DNA of 64,000 nucleotides from Nocardioides jensenii JCM 1364 = NBRC 14755 (GTDB taxonomy: Bacteria > Actinomycetota > Actinomycetes > Propionibacteriales > Nocardioidaceae), in assembly GCF_001552535.1 (NCBI RefSeq), contig NZ_BCRJ01000008.1:114262-178261 (forward strand). Reading direction: 5' to 3'. How positions within the stretch are numbered: position 1 is the first letter of the stretch; each line of letters opens with the position of its first letter. Positions 44,022-51,691 of the stretch are shown here, in pieces. The position numbers and the translations under genes are program-made. The notes beneath the pieces were generated by a model, which saw nothing but the letters and a program-made list of their open reading frames with translations, ran no database searches and had not been told where the DNA came from.

Positions 44022-44142
44022 TCCACAGCAGCGCCGCCGCCCAGAGCCGTCCACAGCAATCCACACAGCCGGCCCTCGATGCCGTCCTGGCAGGTGGAGT
44101 CATCAAGCGGGACTCAGGTCCCGGAATCGAAAGGAACCATTC

Positions 44143-44439
44143 ATGTTGCTCTCTCACGCGATCACTCTCGCCGAGGCCCGATCGCACCTCGCGGCGCTTG
44201 CGAGGCGCGCGTACAACGACGAAGCATCAGCCGAGTACGAGCGCGTCCTGCTCCATCTCGACGTCATTCACGGCGACTACATCCCCGGCATCAGCGACGT
44301 CGACGACGAGGGCGCCGAGATCCTCTACGGGATCACGGAGCGTGCGATCGAGGACCTCCTGGGTCACGGTGTCGACGCGCTCCAGGTCGAGCTTCTGCTT
44401 GACATGCTCGACGCGGCCAAGGCGAAAGACATCCCCTGA
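44143..44439 (+). CDS. Unknown 98-residue acidic protein
   Basis: ATG 44143-44145 is preceded by GAAAGGAACCATTC. A small helical acidic protein (SHAITLAEARSHLAALARRAYNDEASAEYERVLL and on). No family recognised. Its stop overlaps the start of the next gene (TGATG). The 121 bases before it contain three CCACA motifs, with nothing else notable. Confidence 0.55.
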   Translation: MLLSHAITLAEARSHLAALARRAYNDEASAEYERVLLHLDVIHGDYIPGISDVDDEGAEILYGITERAIEDLLGHGVDALQVELLLDMLDAAKAKDIP

Positions 44440-45755
44440 TGTACGCCGAGAACGGTGGCCACCTGCGCGCCGAACTCAGCACCCTGCTGCGCCAGCACCG
44501 CGTCCAACAACGCCTCGGTGGCGCCGGGAGCCACACCATCCCGGAGACCACGACGGCCGACGAACGTCGACTGCTGGGCGAGCAAATCGGGCGCTACCGC
44601 CATTCAGCGCTTGTGTGGTGCGTTCAGGCGGTCCGCGCGGCGAACCCACGGATGAACCTCCAAGGGACCAGCACCCGGACCCGCGGTCCGGCAGAGGAAC
44701 TGCGCCACCGACTCGACGTGGCGATCTCTAGCTCGAGCGGATTTCCAGGTCTCGACGAGCTGACCGCCGAGCAGCCGTTCGCGATGGTCGAGTCTTGGCG
44801 GCAGGTCGCGCGGGCCGCAACGCTCGGCGAACACGACTTCGACGCCGGCCTCGGGTATGGCCGACTCTCGCAGGTCCAGTGCATGACCCTCCTCAAGGAC
44901 GCCTCCGACGTGGTCCGCGGTCTCGTCGGACTCGACCGTCGCTACTCCAACATCCCGGGCTGGCGGCCGCTCAAGGAGGCCGGCTGGCTCGGCCGCGCAG
45001 CGGAGACCTGCGCGACCTTCGCCGGATACGACGAACCTGACTACACGATCGACCTCCGCGGCTGGCGGCCCCGCCCCACGCTCGTCGAGGGACCGGCCCT
45101 GCCCGGCCTGACGGGCGTACTCCAGGCCCAACACAACCTGCTCGGCCACCTTGGCGAGTTTCCCGACGCCCGCAGCCTGCGCCTCGTGCTCGACTCACAG
45201 CGCATCGTCTCCCGCGACGCCGCCACCTTTGACACGCGCGCCGCGACCGACTGGTCTCGGCGCGCGTCTACCTACCTCCGCCTCATCCGCGCCACCAACG
45301 ATGTGGGTGGGATGGTCGGCAACGGCGGTCCCGCCGCGGGCGAAGCGGCCCTCGCCGCGAGTCGCATCGAGCAGTTCGCACGCGCTGTCCAGGCCGGAAA
45401 TGAAGCGGCCGACTCCGGCCCTCTCCGTCACCTCGCACACCTTGGGCGCGAGATCGACGAACGCATCACGCAGGTCATCCAGCATGGAGCGCACGAGCGG
45501 CTCTACTTCGCGCGCGTCCCGATTCCGCGCATTGACACAAATGCCGGCGGCATCGTGAAGCCAACCCGCCAGCGGTACGCGCCGATCACCGCGGACATCA
45601 CACCCGAGCTCGTGGAGATCGTCCGAGACGAGCTTCGCCCCAAGCCACCCGCACCTACGGCACCGAAAAGGGCTGCCGCGAGTCGCGACGACCTCGCAGC
45701 AGCCCTCGTTCATCGCCCCGAGCCCCGCAGCGCGCAGCCGGGTCTGTCGGTGTGA
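44439..45755 (+). CDS. Unknown 438-residue protein
   Basis: Mostly helical, rich in Ala, Arg and Leu; no membrane segment, signal or catalytic motif seen. The C-terminal 70 residues are Pro-rich and basic. It starts inside the stop of the 98-residue gene and ends next to the antitoxin gene, with which it is convergent (the two stop codons touch). No functional assignment is possible from sequence alone. Confidence 0.6.
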   Translation: MYAENGGHLRAELSTLLRQHRVQQRLGGAGSHTIPETTTADERRLLGEQIGRYRHSALVWCVQAVRAANPRMNLQGTSTRTRGPAEELRHRLDVAISSSSGFPGLDELTAEQPFAMVESWRQVARAATLGEHDFDAGLGYGRLSQVQCMTLLKDASDVVRGLVGLDRRYSNIPGWRPLKEAGWLGRAAETCATFAGYDEPDYTIDLRGWRPRPTLVEGPALPGLTGVLQAQHNLLGHLGEFPDARSLRLVLDSQRIVSRDAATFDTRAATDWSRRASTYLRLIRATNDVGGMVGNGGPAAGEAALAASRIEQFARAVQAGNEAADSGPLRHLAHLGREIDERITQVIQHGAHERLYFARVPIPRIDTNAGGIVKPTRQRYAPITADITPELVEIVRDELRPKPPAPTAPKRAAASRDDLAAALVHRPEPRSAQPGLSV

Positions 45756-46079
45756 TCAGGCGCTGAGCGCCTTGCGCCGTACGGCGGCAAGATCGCTTTC
45801 GAGCCGGTCGAGTGCGGCCTTCAGATCGTCGGCCGGTGCGACCGCCTGTAGAACGAGCATCCGAACCACCGTGGACACCGGCAGCCCGCGCTGGTCCGCG
45901 TATGCGGCCAGCTCGTCGAACTCCTCGTCGCGGAAGCGGACCTGGAGGTTCTTGGACCGCGCCGTCCCGCGGGTGACCTTCACGTGCGCGGGAAGCGGCG
46001 CGTTGGGGTCGCTCGTCGCCTCGGCTGCCTCAGCGGCTTCGGCCTCGGCTGCGAGCAAGTCCTCAATCTTGGTGCTCAT
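45756..46079 (-). CDS. Ribbon-helix-helix-like antitoxin
   Basis: 107 residues. An Ala/Glu-rich N-terminus, then KNLQVRFRDEEFDELAAYADQRGLPVSTVVRMLVLQAV, the beta strand plus two helices of ribbon-helix-helix antitoxins, and a charged helical tail. It overlaps the toxin-like gene by 17 bases on the same strand. It should bind the palindrome at 46377-46401 and neutralise the toxin; both are inferred from the usual behaviour of such pairs. Confidence 0.65.
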   Translation of the reverse strand: MSTKIEDLLAAEAEAAEAAEATSDPNAPLPAHVKVTRGTARSKNLQVRFRDEEFDELAAYADQRGLPVSTVVRMLVLQAVAPADDLKAALDRLESDLAAVRRKALSA

Positions 46080-46437
46080 CGGCTTCTCCCTCGCTCTGGT
46101 CGGCGTAGTACCGCCGGTCTCTCTGGTTCGCTGTCCATCCGTTTACGCCGTACTCGATCCCGTCGTTCTCCAGCACGATCACGGTGATCACATCATCTGC
46201 AGTCACCGAGAATCCGATGATCCTGACGCTCTTGCCGCTCTCGCTGTTGTAGTCAGGGTCGATGACGACCCGGTTGGGGTCTTCGAGCGCTTCGTCCGCG
46301 ATCGCTGGCGTGACGCCGTGCTTACGTTTCATGTAGGCGCCGCGCTGTGACCAGTCGACGCGCTCGAACACTCGACCATCGTAATGCATTGCATTACGAT
46401 GCGGAAGAGGTGTCGGTTCCACGATGTCGTCGTTCAT
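46063..46437 (-). CDS. BrnT-like toxin candidate
   Basis: 124 residues. AAGGAG lies six bases before ATG 46435-46437. A second ATG at 46387-46389, inside the palindrome, would give a 108-residue form. The block MKRKHGVTPAIADEALEDPNRVVIDPDYNSESGKSVRIIGFSVTADDVITVIVLENDGIEYGVNGWTANQRDRRYY follows the BrnT-family pattern (KHGV, then D-P, then a beta sheet and an ARRAT-like end), though divergent. The gene order toxin then antitoxin is that of brnTA. ATGA overlap with the integrase gene. Confidence 0.55.
   Translation of the reverse strand: MNDDIVEPTPLPHRNAMHYDGRVFERVDWSQRGAYMKRKHGVTPAIADEALEDPNRVVIDPDYNSESGKSVRIIGFSVTADDVITVIVLENDGIEYGVNGWTANQRDRRYYADQSEGEADEHQD
46377..46401. promoter_or_regulatory. 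Perfect 25-nt palindrome at the start of the toxin gene
   Basis: Arms CATCGTAATGCA and TGCATTACGATG around a central T. It lies 36-60 bases into the toxin reading frame and covers an internal ATG. A perfect AT-rich palindrome in GC-rich DNA beside a ribbon-helix-helix gene is the expected form of an autoregulatory operator, and its position would also let bound protein or the hairpin block translation from the internal ATG. Confidence 0.55.
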
Positions 46438-47630
46438 GGCTGCTCCTTCGATCGCTTCGGAGCAAGCGACTCCAGGATCTCGGCCGTCACAGGATCGACT
46501 GCCTCGTCGGGCTGGATGTAGTGCTCCTTGGTGATCTTCGACGAGGTGTGACCGAGCAGTTCGGCAGCGAGGTCCGGCCCACTTGCCCGGTCGAGAACGG
46601 TCGCGACCGTGCGGCGGAAGGCGTGCGGAGTGACCGCGTCGATCCCGGCTTCCGAAAGCACTGCCCGCAGGCGCCGACGGATGTTGTTGGTCGTCAGCGG
46701 CGTGCCGTTGCGGGTGAAGAACAGCAGGTGATCCGGCGCCTCGGGACCGACGACGACGAGTCTCTGCCGGATCACCTCGGCCGCGAAGCTTGGGACCGAC
46801 ACCACACGGGTCGACTTCTGTGTCTTCGGGTGAGCCTGTCGGTACGTCGGCTTGCCTGTCGGCGACACGATCGTGCCGCAGATCCGCACCGTGGCCGGCG
46901 ACACGGTGACGTCGACATCACACTTGCGGATCGCGAGCACCTCGCCGATGCGGGCAGAAGTGCCCAGCATGACCTCGATGATCTGCTCCAACTGACCGTC
47001 CGGTGGCGGCCCCGGCGTTCCCGGCGCGCGGCGCCAACCTCGTGCGGCGTCTCGGATGGCGTCGACTTGCTCAAGAGTCAGCGCCATGGTCTGCGACGGC
47101 GGCTTGTGCATCCTGGCAATCCCGCGGACCGGGTTCTCCTTCAAAGCGTCGTACCGGACTGCCAGACCGAAGGCGAGGCTGAGGACCGTCCGAGCCTGCT
47201 TGGCCGTGCTGTAGCTCTTGGTGGACGCAAGCTTCTTGATGAACTGGTCGACCTTCCGCACATTGATCTCACGGAGGGTGTGGGACTCGAAGGCCGGCAT
47301 CACGAGTTGGCGCATGTTGCGCTCGTAGAGCGCGCGTGTGCTCGGCGCAAGCTTGTCGGTGAGATCGAGATCCGCGAGCCACACCTCGACAAGCCGACCG
47401 AACGTACTGTCTCCCGACAGGTCTCGGCTGCCGGCGGAAAAGCGATCGCGACGCGTGAGCTTCTGCTTGAGTGCTCGCTCCGCAGACTTGCGACTGTCTC
47501 CCGTCGCTTGGACGAGCCGAAGCTGTCCATCGTCGTCGCGGAAGCGCACGCGCGCCTTGATCCTGCCGTTGGACGCAGGAACGTAGGTGAACTCGCCGAA
47601 CGTGCCGATCGCTGTGCGTGGACGTCCCAT
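46434..47630 (-). CDS. int: Tyrosine recombinase (integrase)
   Basis: 398 residues. Catalytic residues in order: R227 (TSARIGEVLAIR), H336-x-x-R339 (HAFR), H361 (LGHTSS) and Y371 (KEHYI). A SAM-like N-terminal core-binding domain (FGRLVEVWLADLDLTDKLAPSTRALYERNM) precedes them. It sits 6 bases after the excisionase-like gene and 420 bases from the tRNA 3' end, with transcription pointing away from the tRNA. It should catalyse integration into the tRNA-fMet gene. Confidence 0.93.
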   Translation of the reverse strand: MGRPRTAIGTFGEFTYVPASNGRIKARVRFRDDDGQLRLVQATGDSRKSAERALKQKLTRRDRFSAGSRDLSGDSTFGRLVEVWLADLDLTDKLAPSTRALYERNMRQLVMPAFESHTLREINVRKVDQFIKKLASTKSYSTAKQARTVLSLAFGLAVRYDALKENPVRGIARMHKPPSQTMALTLEQVDAIRDAARGWRRAPGTPGPPPDGQLEQIIEVMLGTSARIGEVLAIRKCDVDVTVSPATVRICGTIVSPTGKPTYRQAHPKTQKSTRVVSVPSFAAEVIRQRLVVVGPEAPDHLLFFTRNGTPLTTNNIRRRLRAVLSEAGIDAVTPHAFRRTVATVLDRASGPDLAAELLGHTSSKITKEHYIQPDEAVDPVTAEILESLAPKRSKEQP

Positions 47631-47636
47631 CTCAGG

Positions 47637-47867
47637 TCACCGTCCGTCCCTGTGCCCGCCGGGCCGAACCTCGCGCTGGGCCTCGATCCAGGCGAGCACG
47701 TCGCTCTGAATGAACTTCACATGACGCCCGACACGGACACCGCATGGACCCTTGCCGTCGACACGCCAGTCGTAAATGGTCGTGACTGGCACCCCGAGGT
47801 ACTCCGCAAGGTCCTCGATGCTGAGCAGCGGGTCGAGCCCACTGAGTGGATGCGTTTGGGTCTTCAT
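47637..47867 (-). CDS. xis: Excisionase-like helix-turn-helix protein
   Basis: 76 residues from ATG 47865-47867; the frame is open to 47924 but has no better site, and neither start has a strong ribosome-binding site. MerR/excisionase helix-turn-helix: LLSIEDLAEYLGVPVTTIYDWRVDGKGPCGVRVGRHVKFIQSDVLAWI. It is followed within 6 bases by the integrase gene. It should bind the attachment region and favour excision. Confidence 0.78.
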   Translation of the reverse strand: MKTQTHPLSGLDPLLSIEDLAEYLGVPVTTIYDWRVDGKGPCGVRVGRHVKFIQSDVLAWIEAQREVRPGGHRDGR

Positions 47868-48010
47868 GACCAGTAGGTGGGCCGGACGCTCCGAGCCGCT
47901 CCATGGCGTCCCGTGACACTCCAAGGCAACTGGGCAAGCGGCCCGCGGACGGCACCTGCTGAACAGGTAGATGATGACTTTGTGATGACCGAGTCAAGTT
48001 AGAAAGCTTT

Positions 48011-48042
48011 CAGGCTCGGTTCCCCAGAGGGAACCGAGCCTG
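48011..48042. terminator. Bidirectional terminator-like hairpin beside the tRNA 3' end
   Basis: A perfect 14-base stem (CAGGCTCGGTTCCC and its complement) with the loop CAGA. AATTTTGT follows on the plus strand and AAAGCTTTCT on the minus strand. It lies 7 bases beyond the tRNA 3' end, on the element side, so it can end tRNA transcription and shield the integrase genes. The T-runs are short. Confidence 0.65.
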
Positions 48043-48049
48043 AATTTTG

Positions 48050-48092
48050 TAGCGGGGGCAGGATTTGAACCTGCGACCTCTGGGTTATGAGC
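48050..48092. other. Candidate attachment site (attR/attL core) in the tRNA 3' half
   Basis: Integrase and excisionase genes lie directly beside the 3' end of the tRNA, the usual arrangement for tRNA-targeting elements, whose core repeat usually spans the T arm to the anticodon loop. The exact core cannot be read because the second copy is outside the window. Confidence 0.55.
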
Positions 48093-48123
48093 CCAGCGAG
48101 CTACCGAGCTGCTCCACCCCGCG
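48050..48123 (-). tRNA. Initiator tRNA-fMet (CAT anticodon)
   Basis: 74 bases; 5' end CGCGGGG at 48123, 3' end CCCCGCTA at 48050, no encoded CCA. The cloverleaf is complete: D arm, anticodon stem CTGGG/CCCAG with loop CTCATAA (anticodon CAT), T arm GCAGG TTCAAAT CCTGC. Two initiator marks are present: an unpaired first acceptor position (C1 against U72) and three G-C pairs at the end of the anticodon stem. The 3' half is intact, as expected if the element restores it on integration. Confidence 0.93.
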
Positions 48124-48173
48124 CCGGTGAACAGAACCTTACGCGACGTGGTGCGCTCACTCAAATCGGGGGG

Positions 48174-51131
48174 CTACTCCCCCTTCTTCGGCGTCTCCTC
48201 GACCGCTTGGTTGGCCGCGACCAACGCCTGCGCCACCAGCGCTTCGGCCTGCTTGGTGGCCGTGCCGTAGGCCGCGAAGTCGCCCGCCTTGAGTGCCTCC
48301 TCGGCCTCCTTGAACCTGGCGTCGGCCCGCTCCAGCAGGGCAAGCACCTGTTGCGAGAGCGTCCCGGTCGGCTGCCCGCCGCCGTTCCCGGTGTCGGTGC
48401 CACCGCCGCCCTTGCCGCCTGCGCCCTTGTCGATGGAGCTCTCGTTGATCTCCAGGACCTTGGCGACGGCCTCCGCCAAAGTCTTCCCGATGCCCCGCTT
48501 CTCCCCGAACGAGACGAGAACGTAGGACAGCACCGGATAGTTGGCTGTGCTGGCGCCACTGCGGATCGAGTAGACGGGCTGTACGTAGAGCAGCCCCTTG
48601 CCCACGGGCAAGGTCAACAGGTTGCCGTACTGAAGACGCACGTTGGAGTTCTTCGACAGCTTCTCGAGCTCCCCCTGAATCGCGGAGTCCGAGCCGAAAC
48701 GGCCGGCGATCTGGCCGGGCCCGGCGATCTGGATGTTGTCCGGCAGCGCCAGGACGCGCAGCGTCCCGTAGCTGGGGAGGGAGGCATCGGCGTCGACCGA
48801 GACGAAGGCGCTCAGGTTCTGTCGCTTGTTGGGCACGTAGACCGACGTCAGCGAGAACACCGGGTCCTCACCGCTGCTCGGCGTACGGATCGAGAGACGG
48901 TACGGCGGCTGCAGGGTGCCCGCCTTGCTCGGGTCCTCGGGCACCTGCCAACGCGCCTTGCCCTCGTAGAAGCTCTTGGCGTCGGTGACGTGGTAGGCAC
49001 CGAGCTGGTAGCGCTGCACCTTGAACATGTCTTCGGGATAGCGCATGTGCTCGAGCAGCTCGGCGGGAATCTCGTCCTTGTCCTTGACGGTGCCGGGGAA
49101 GGCCTTGCGCCAGGCCTGGAGCAGCGGGTCGTCCTCGTCCCACGCGTAGAGCGTGACCGTGCCGTCGTAGGCATCGACGACGGCCTTGACCGCGTTGCGC
49201 ATGTAGTTGATCTCGTCGGTCGGCAACGTGCGGAACTCGTTGCCCTCGTCGAGCGAGTCGCTGGTCATCTCCTGGTAGGAGCCCCGCTCCGAGAGCGGGT
49301 ACTGGTCGGTGGTGGTGTAGCCGTCGAGCAGCCACACGACCTTGCCGTCCACAACGGCCGGGAACGGGTCGGAGTCGACGGTCAGCCAGGGCGCCGCCTT
49401 CTCGACCATCTGTCGCGGATTGCGGTCGTAGAGGATCTTGGACTTCTCGTTGACCCGACCTGAGAGCAGGATGTTGGGCTCGCCGAACTTCCAGGCGTAG
49501 AGCAGCTGGTTGAACGTGCTACCGACGTCGACGCCGGCCTTGCCGGTGTAGGTGTTGCGGCTCTCGTCGGAGCCGGGCAGGTCGAGCTCGACGTCCTTGT
49601 CCTTGTCGTCGGCCTTGCCGACGATGGAGTAGTTGGGGCTCTGCTCACCGAAGTAGATCTGACCGCGGTAGCCGTCGGGGGTGAGGTCGGTGAGTTCACC
49701 GGTGGGCGGGATGCTCTCCTCGGCCCATTCGGGTGTCTCTCCCGTGGACTGCGCGTCGTTGTCGGCGTCGCGCTGGTTGCTGAACGCCGCGATCACGCCG
49801 TAGCCGTGGGTGTAGACCGTGTGCAGGTTCGACCAGTTCTTGCTGTCGTCGGGCAGCCCGTCCTGGTTGATCTCGCGGACGCCGATCACGACCTCGCGCT
49901 CCTGGCCCTCGATCATGTAGCGGTCGACGTCGAGCACGTCGGCGACGCTGTAGTAGTTCGTCACCTGCTGGGTCTGCTCGAAGGTCGAGCGGATCAGCGA
50001 CGGGTCGACGAGCCGGACGCCGGGGAGGGTCCTCTTCTCGACGTCCTGCTGCTCCTTGGTCAGGGTCGAGGTGCCGGCGAACGGAGTGATCTTGGCGTCG
50101 TCGATGCCGTACGCCTCCCGCGTGGCGTCGATGTTCTTCTCGATGTACGGCGCCTCCTTGTCGGCCTGCGACGGCTCGACCTGGAACTGCTGCACGATGC
50201 CGGGCCAGATCAGACCGAGCAGGATCGAGGAGAGAGCCATCAGGCCCAGGCCGACCGACGGCAGCAGCCACGTGCGTCGTACGACGTTCGCGAAGAAGAG
50301 CATCGCGCAGATCAGCGCGATGAACATCAAGATGTTCTTGGCGGGGAGCACCGCGTTGTCGTCGGTGTAGTTCATCCCGGTGATCAGCGACCCGCCCTCA
50401 TTGAGGACGTCGAACCGGTCGAGGTAGTAGTCGATGCCCTTCACCAGCACGAAGAGACCGAGCAGCAGGGACAGCTGGGCCGCGGCCGCTCCGGAGAATC
50501 GGTCCGTCGAGGACTGGAGGCGGATGCCACCGTAGAGGTAGTGCACGACCGCGGCGGCCAGCAACGTCACGATCAACACGGCCATCGAGAAGTCCACGAT
50601 GAAGTGCAGCCAGGGCAGGTCGAACACGTAGAACCCGATGTCCTTGTGGAAGTAGGGGTCCTCCTTGCCGAAGTCACCACCATTGCGCCACAGCATGTAT
50701 TCACGCCACTTGCCCGATGCGGTGGCGCCAGCGAACGCGCCGATCGCCAGCGAGACCCCGACCAGCAGCAGGATGCGGATGGGGTTGACCGCCTCGCGGT
50801 AGCGATCGAGGCTGACCTGCTCCGGCGAGGCCGGGCGGAAGATCGGCCGGTAGCGGAACGCGGCGCCGAGGTTGATCGCCACGGCCAGCGCCATCACCAG
50901 GCCGAAGACCAGGAACAGCCCGATCCGGGTGCGCACCATGGTGGAGAACACCGTGCCGTAGCCCGTCGAGTCGAACCAGAGTCGCTCGGTCCAGAAGGCG
51001 GTGAACCCGGTGAAGGCGAGGAACAGCGCCACCACGACGGCCAGCGTGATCCACAACGCCCTCGCCCGCGAGGGTCGTCTGGGCTCGTCCTGGCGGGTGT
51101 CGCCGGCGTCGTCGTCGTACATGTCACTCAT
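48174..51131 (-). CDS. UPF0182 family membrane protein
   Basis: 985 residues. Seven hydrophobic segments in the first 320 residues (first one WITLAVVVALFLAFTGFTAF), then a large extracytoplasmic part (VVIGVREINQDGLP, GVIAAFSNQRDADNDAQ), a Gly-rich linker (GGKGGGGTDTGNGGG) and a helical end. This is the UPF0182 layout, an actinobacterial and cyanobacterial family of unknown function. It starts inside the stop of the PPA1309-like gene (ATGA). Confidence 0.92.
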   Translation of the reverse strand: MSDMYDDDAGDTRQDEPRRPSRARALWITLAVVVALFLAFTGFTAFWTERLWFDSTGYGTVFSTMVRTRIGLFLVFGLVMALAVAINLGAAFRYRPIFRPASPEQVSLDRYREAVNPIRILLLVGVSLAIGAFAGATASGKWREYMLWRNGGDFGKEDPYFHKDIGFYVFDLPWLHFIVDFSMAVLIVTLLAAAVVHYLYGGIRLQSSTDRFSGAAAAQLSLLLGLFVLVKGIDYYLDRFDVLNEGGSLITGMNYTDDNAVLPAKNILMFIALICAMLFFANVVRRTWLLPSVGLGLMALSSILLGLIWPGIVQQFQVEPSQADKEAPYIEKNIDATREAYGIDDAKITPFAGTSTLTKEQQDVEKRTLPGVRLVDPSLIRSTFEQTQQVTNYYSVADVLDVDRYMIEGQEREVVIGVREINQDGLPDDSKNWSNLHTVYTHGYGVIAAFSNQRDADNDAQSTGETPEWAEESIPPTGELTDLTPDGYRGQIYFGEQSPNYSIVGKADDKDKDVELDLPGSDESRNTYTGKAGVDVGSTFNQLLYAWKFGEPNILLSGRVNEKSKILYDRNPRQMVEKAAPWLTVDSDPFPAVVDGKVVWLLDGYTTTDQYPLSERGSYQEMTSDSLDEGNEFRTLPTDEINYMRNAVKAVVDAYDGTVTLYAWDEDDPLLQAWRKAFPGTVKDKDEIPAELLEHMRYPEDMFKVQRYQLGAYHVTDAKSFYEGKARWQVPEDPSKAGTLQPPYRLSIRTPSSGEDPVFSLTSVYVPNKRQNLSAFVSVDADASLPSYGTLRVLALPDNIQIAGPGQIAGRFGSDSAIQGELEKLSKNSNVRLQYGNLLTLPVGKGLLYVQPVYSIRSGASTANYPVLSYVLVSFGEKRGIGKTLAEAVAKVLEINESSIDKGAGGKGGGGTDTGNGGGQPTGTLSQQVLALLERADARFKEAEEALKAGDFAAYGTATKQAEALVAQALVAANQAVEETPKKGE

Positions 51132-51691
51132 GTGCGTATCTCCTCGTCGGGGTCGACCTCGAGGGTCGCCCGCAACAGCTCCACCAGTTCAGGGACAAGT
51201 TCGTTGCCGCCCACCACGGACTGCTGGTCGTCGTGGGCTCGCAGCCGCAGGGCACAGTAGGTCGCCCCGGCTCGGGTGACTCCCGCGACGATGCGCACCT
51301 CCTGGCGGTCGGGGTGCTCGGCGGCGAAGGCCTGCGCCTCGGCCGGGTCGTCAGGAATCTGGCCGTCGGCGCTCGGCGGCAGCACCAGACGTTCGACCAC
51401 GGCGGCACAACCGTGCACGGTGTCGGGCCACAGGATCGAGGACAGCACGGTCTCGAAGGGCAGGGCAGCGTCGAGCTCCTGCTCGATGGGCGTGAAGGAG
51501 CCCTCGGCACTGGACTCGTCGAGCCCCATCGCCGCGGCCAGGGCCGGCTCCTTCACAACCAGGCTGGCAGTCTGCACCAGCGCATAGAGCCGCGACTTCT
51601 GGTCCCACCCGTCCACCGCTGCGTGCGACTCGATCTCCAGCACGGCCGCGGCCAGGGCCGGGTCTGGCAGTTCGCCGTCGATCTCGCTCAC
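51128..51691 (-). CDS. PPA1309 family protein
   Basis: 187 residues from GTG 51689-51691, which overlaps the protease stop (GTGA) and has AGGAG five bases upstream; ATG-frame extension to 51709 is less likely. Soluble alpha/beta protein with SRLYALVQTASLVVKEPALAAAMGLDE and LPFETVLSSILWPDTVHGCAAVVERLVLPP. This matches the actinobacterial PPA1309 family, regularly found between the UPF0182 and PDZ/Lon-like genes. Function unknown. Confidence 0.82.
   Translation of the reverse strand: MSEIDGELPDPALAAAVLEIESHAAVDGWDQKSRLYALVQTASLVVKEPALAAAMGLDESSAEGSFTPIEQELDAALPFETVLSSILWPDTVHGCAAVVERLVLPPSADGQIPDDPAEAQAFAAEHPDRQEVRIVAGVTRAGATYCALRLRAHDDQQSVVGGNELVPELVELLRATLEVDPDEEIRT

Larger units (their letters stand above)
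1..48049. mobile_element. Integrative and conjugative element (ICE), left end outside window
   Basis: The stretch contains a tyrosine integrase and an excisionase-like gene directly next to the 3' end of a tRNA-fMet gene, a MobF relaxase, VirB4-, VirB6- and VirD4-like transfer proteins, an M23 cell-wall hydrolase, a primase-polymerase, an SSB-like protein, an ArdC-like protein and a dpd-type defense operon. Ordinary housekeeping genes begin only beyond the tRNA. I saw no second copy of the tRNA 3' end inside the window, so the other attachment repeat should lie left of position 1. That all of 1-48049 is one element, rather than two nested ones, is inference. Confidence 0.85.

Noticed and set aside
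46347..47876. 509-residue plus-strand frame over the integrase
   Set aside because: It is an antisense shadow of integrase and excisionase; high GC keeps the opposite strand open.
48087..49463. 458-residue plus-strand frame starting in the tRNA
   Set aside because: Antisense shadow of the UPF0182 gene, and it begins inside the tRNA.
49806..51260. 484-residue plus-strand frame opposite the UPF0182 gene
   Set aside because: Antisense shadow with His/Glu/Arg-rich composition; the minus-strand gene is well supported.
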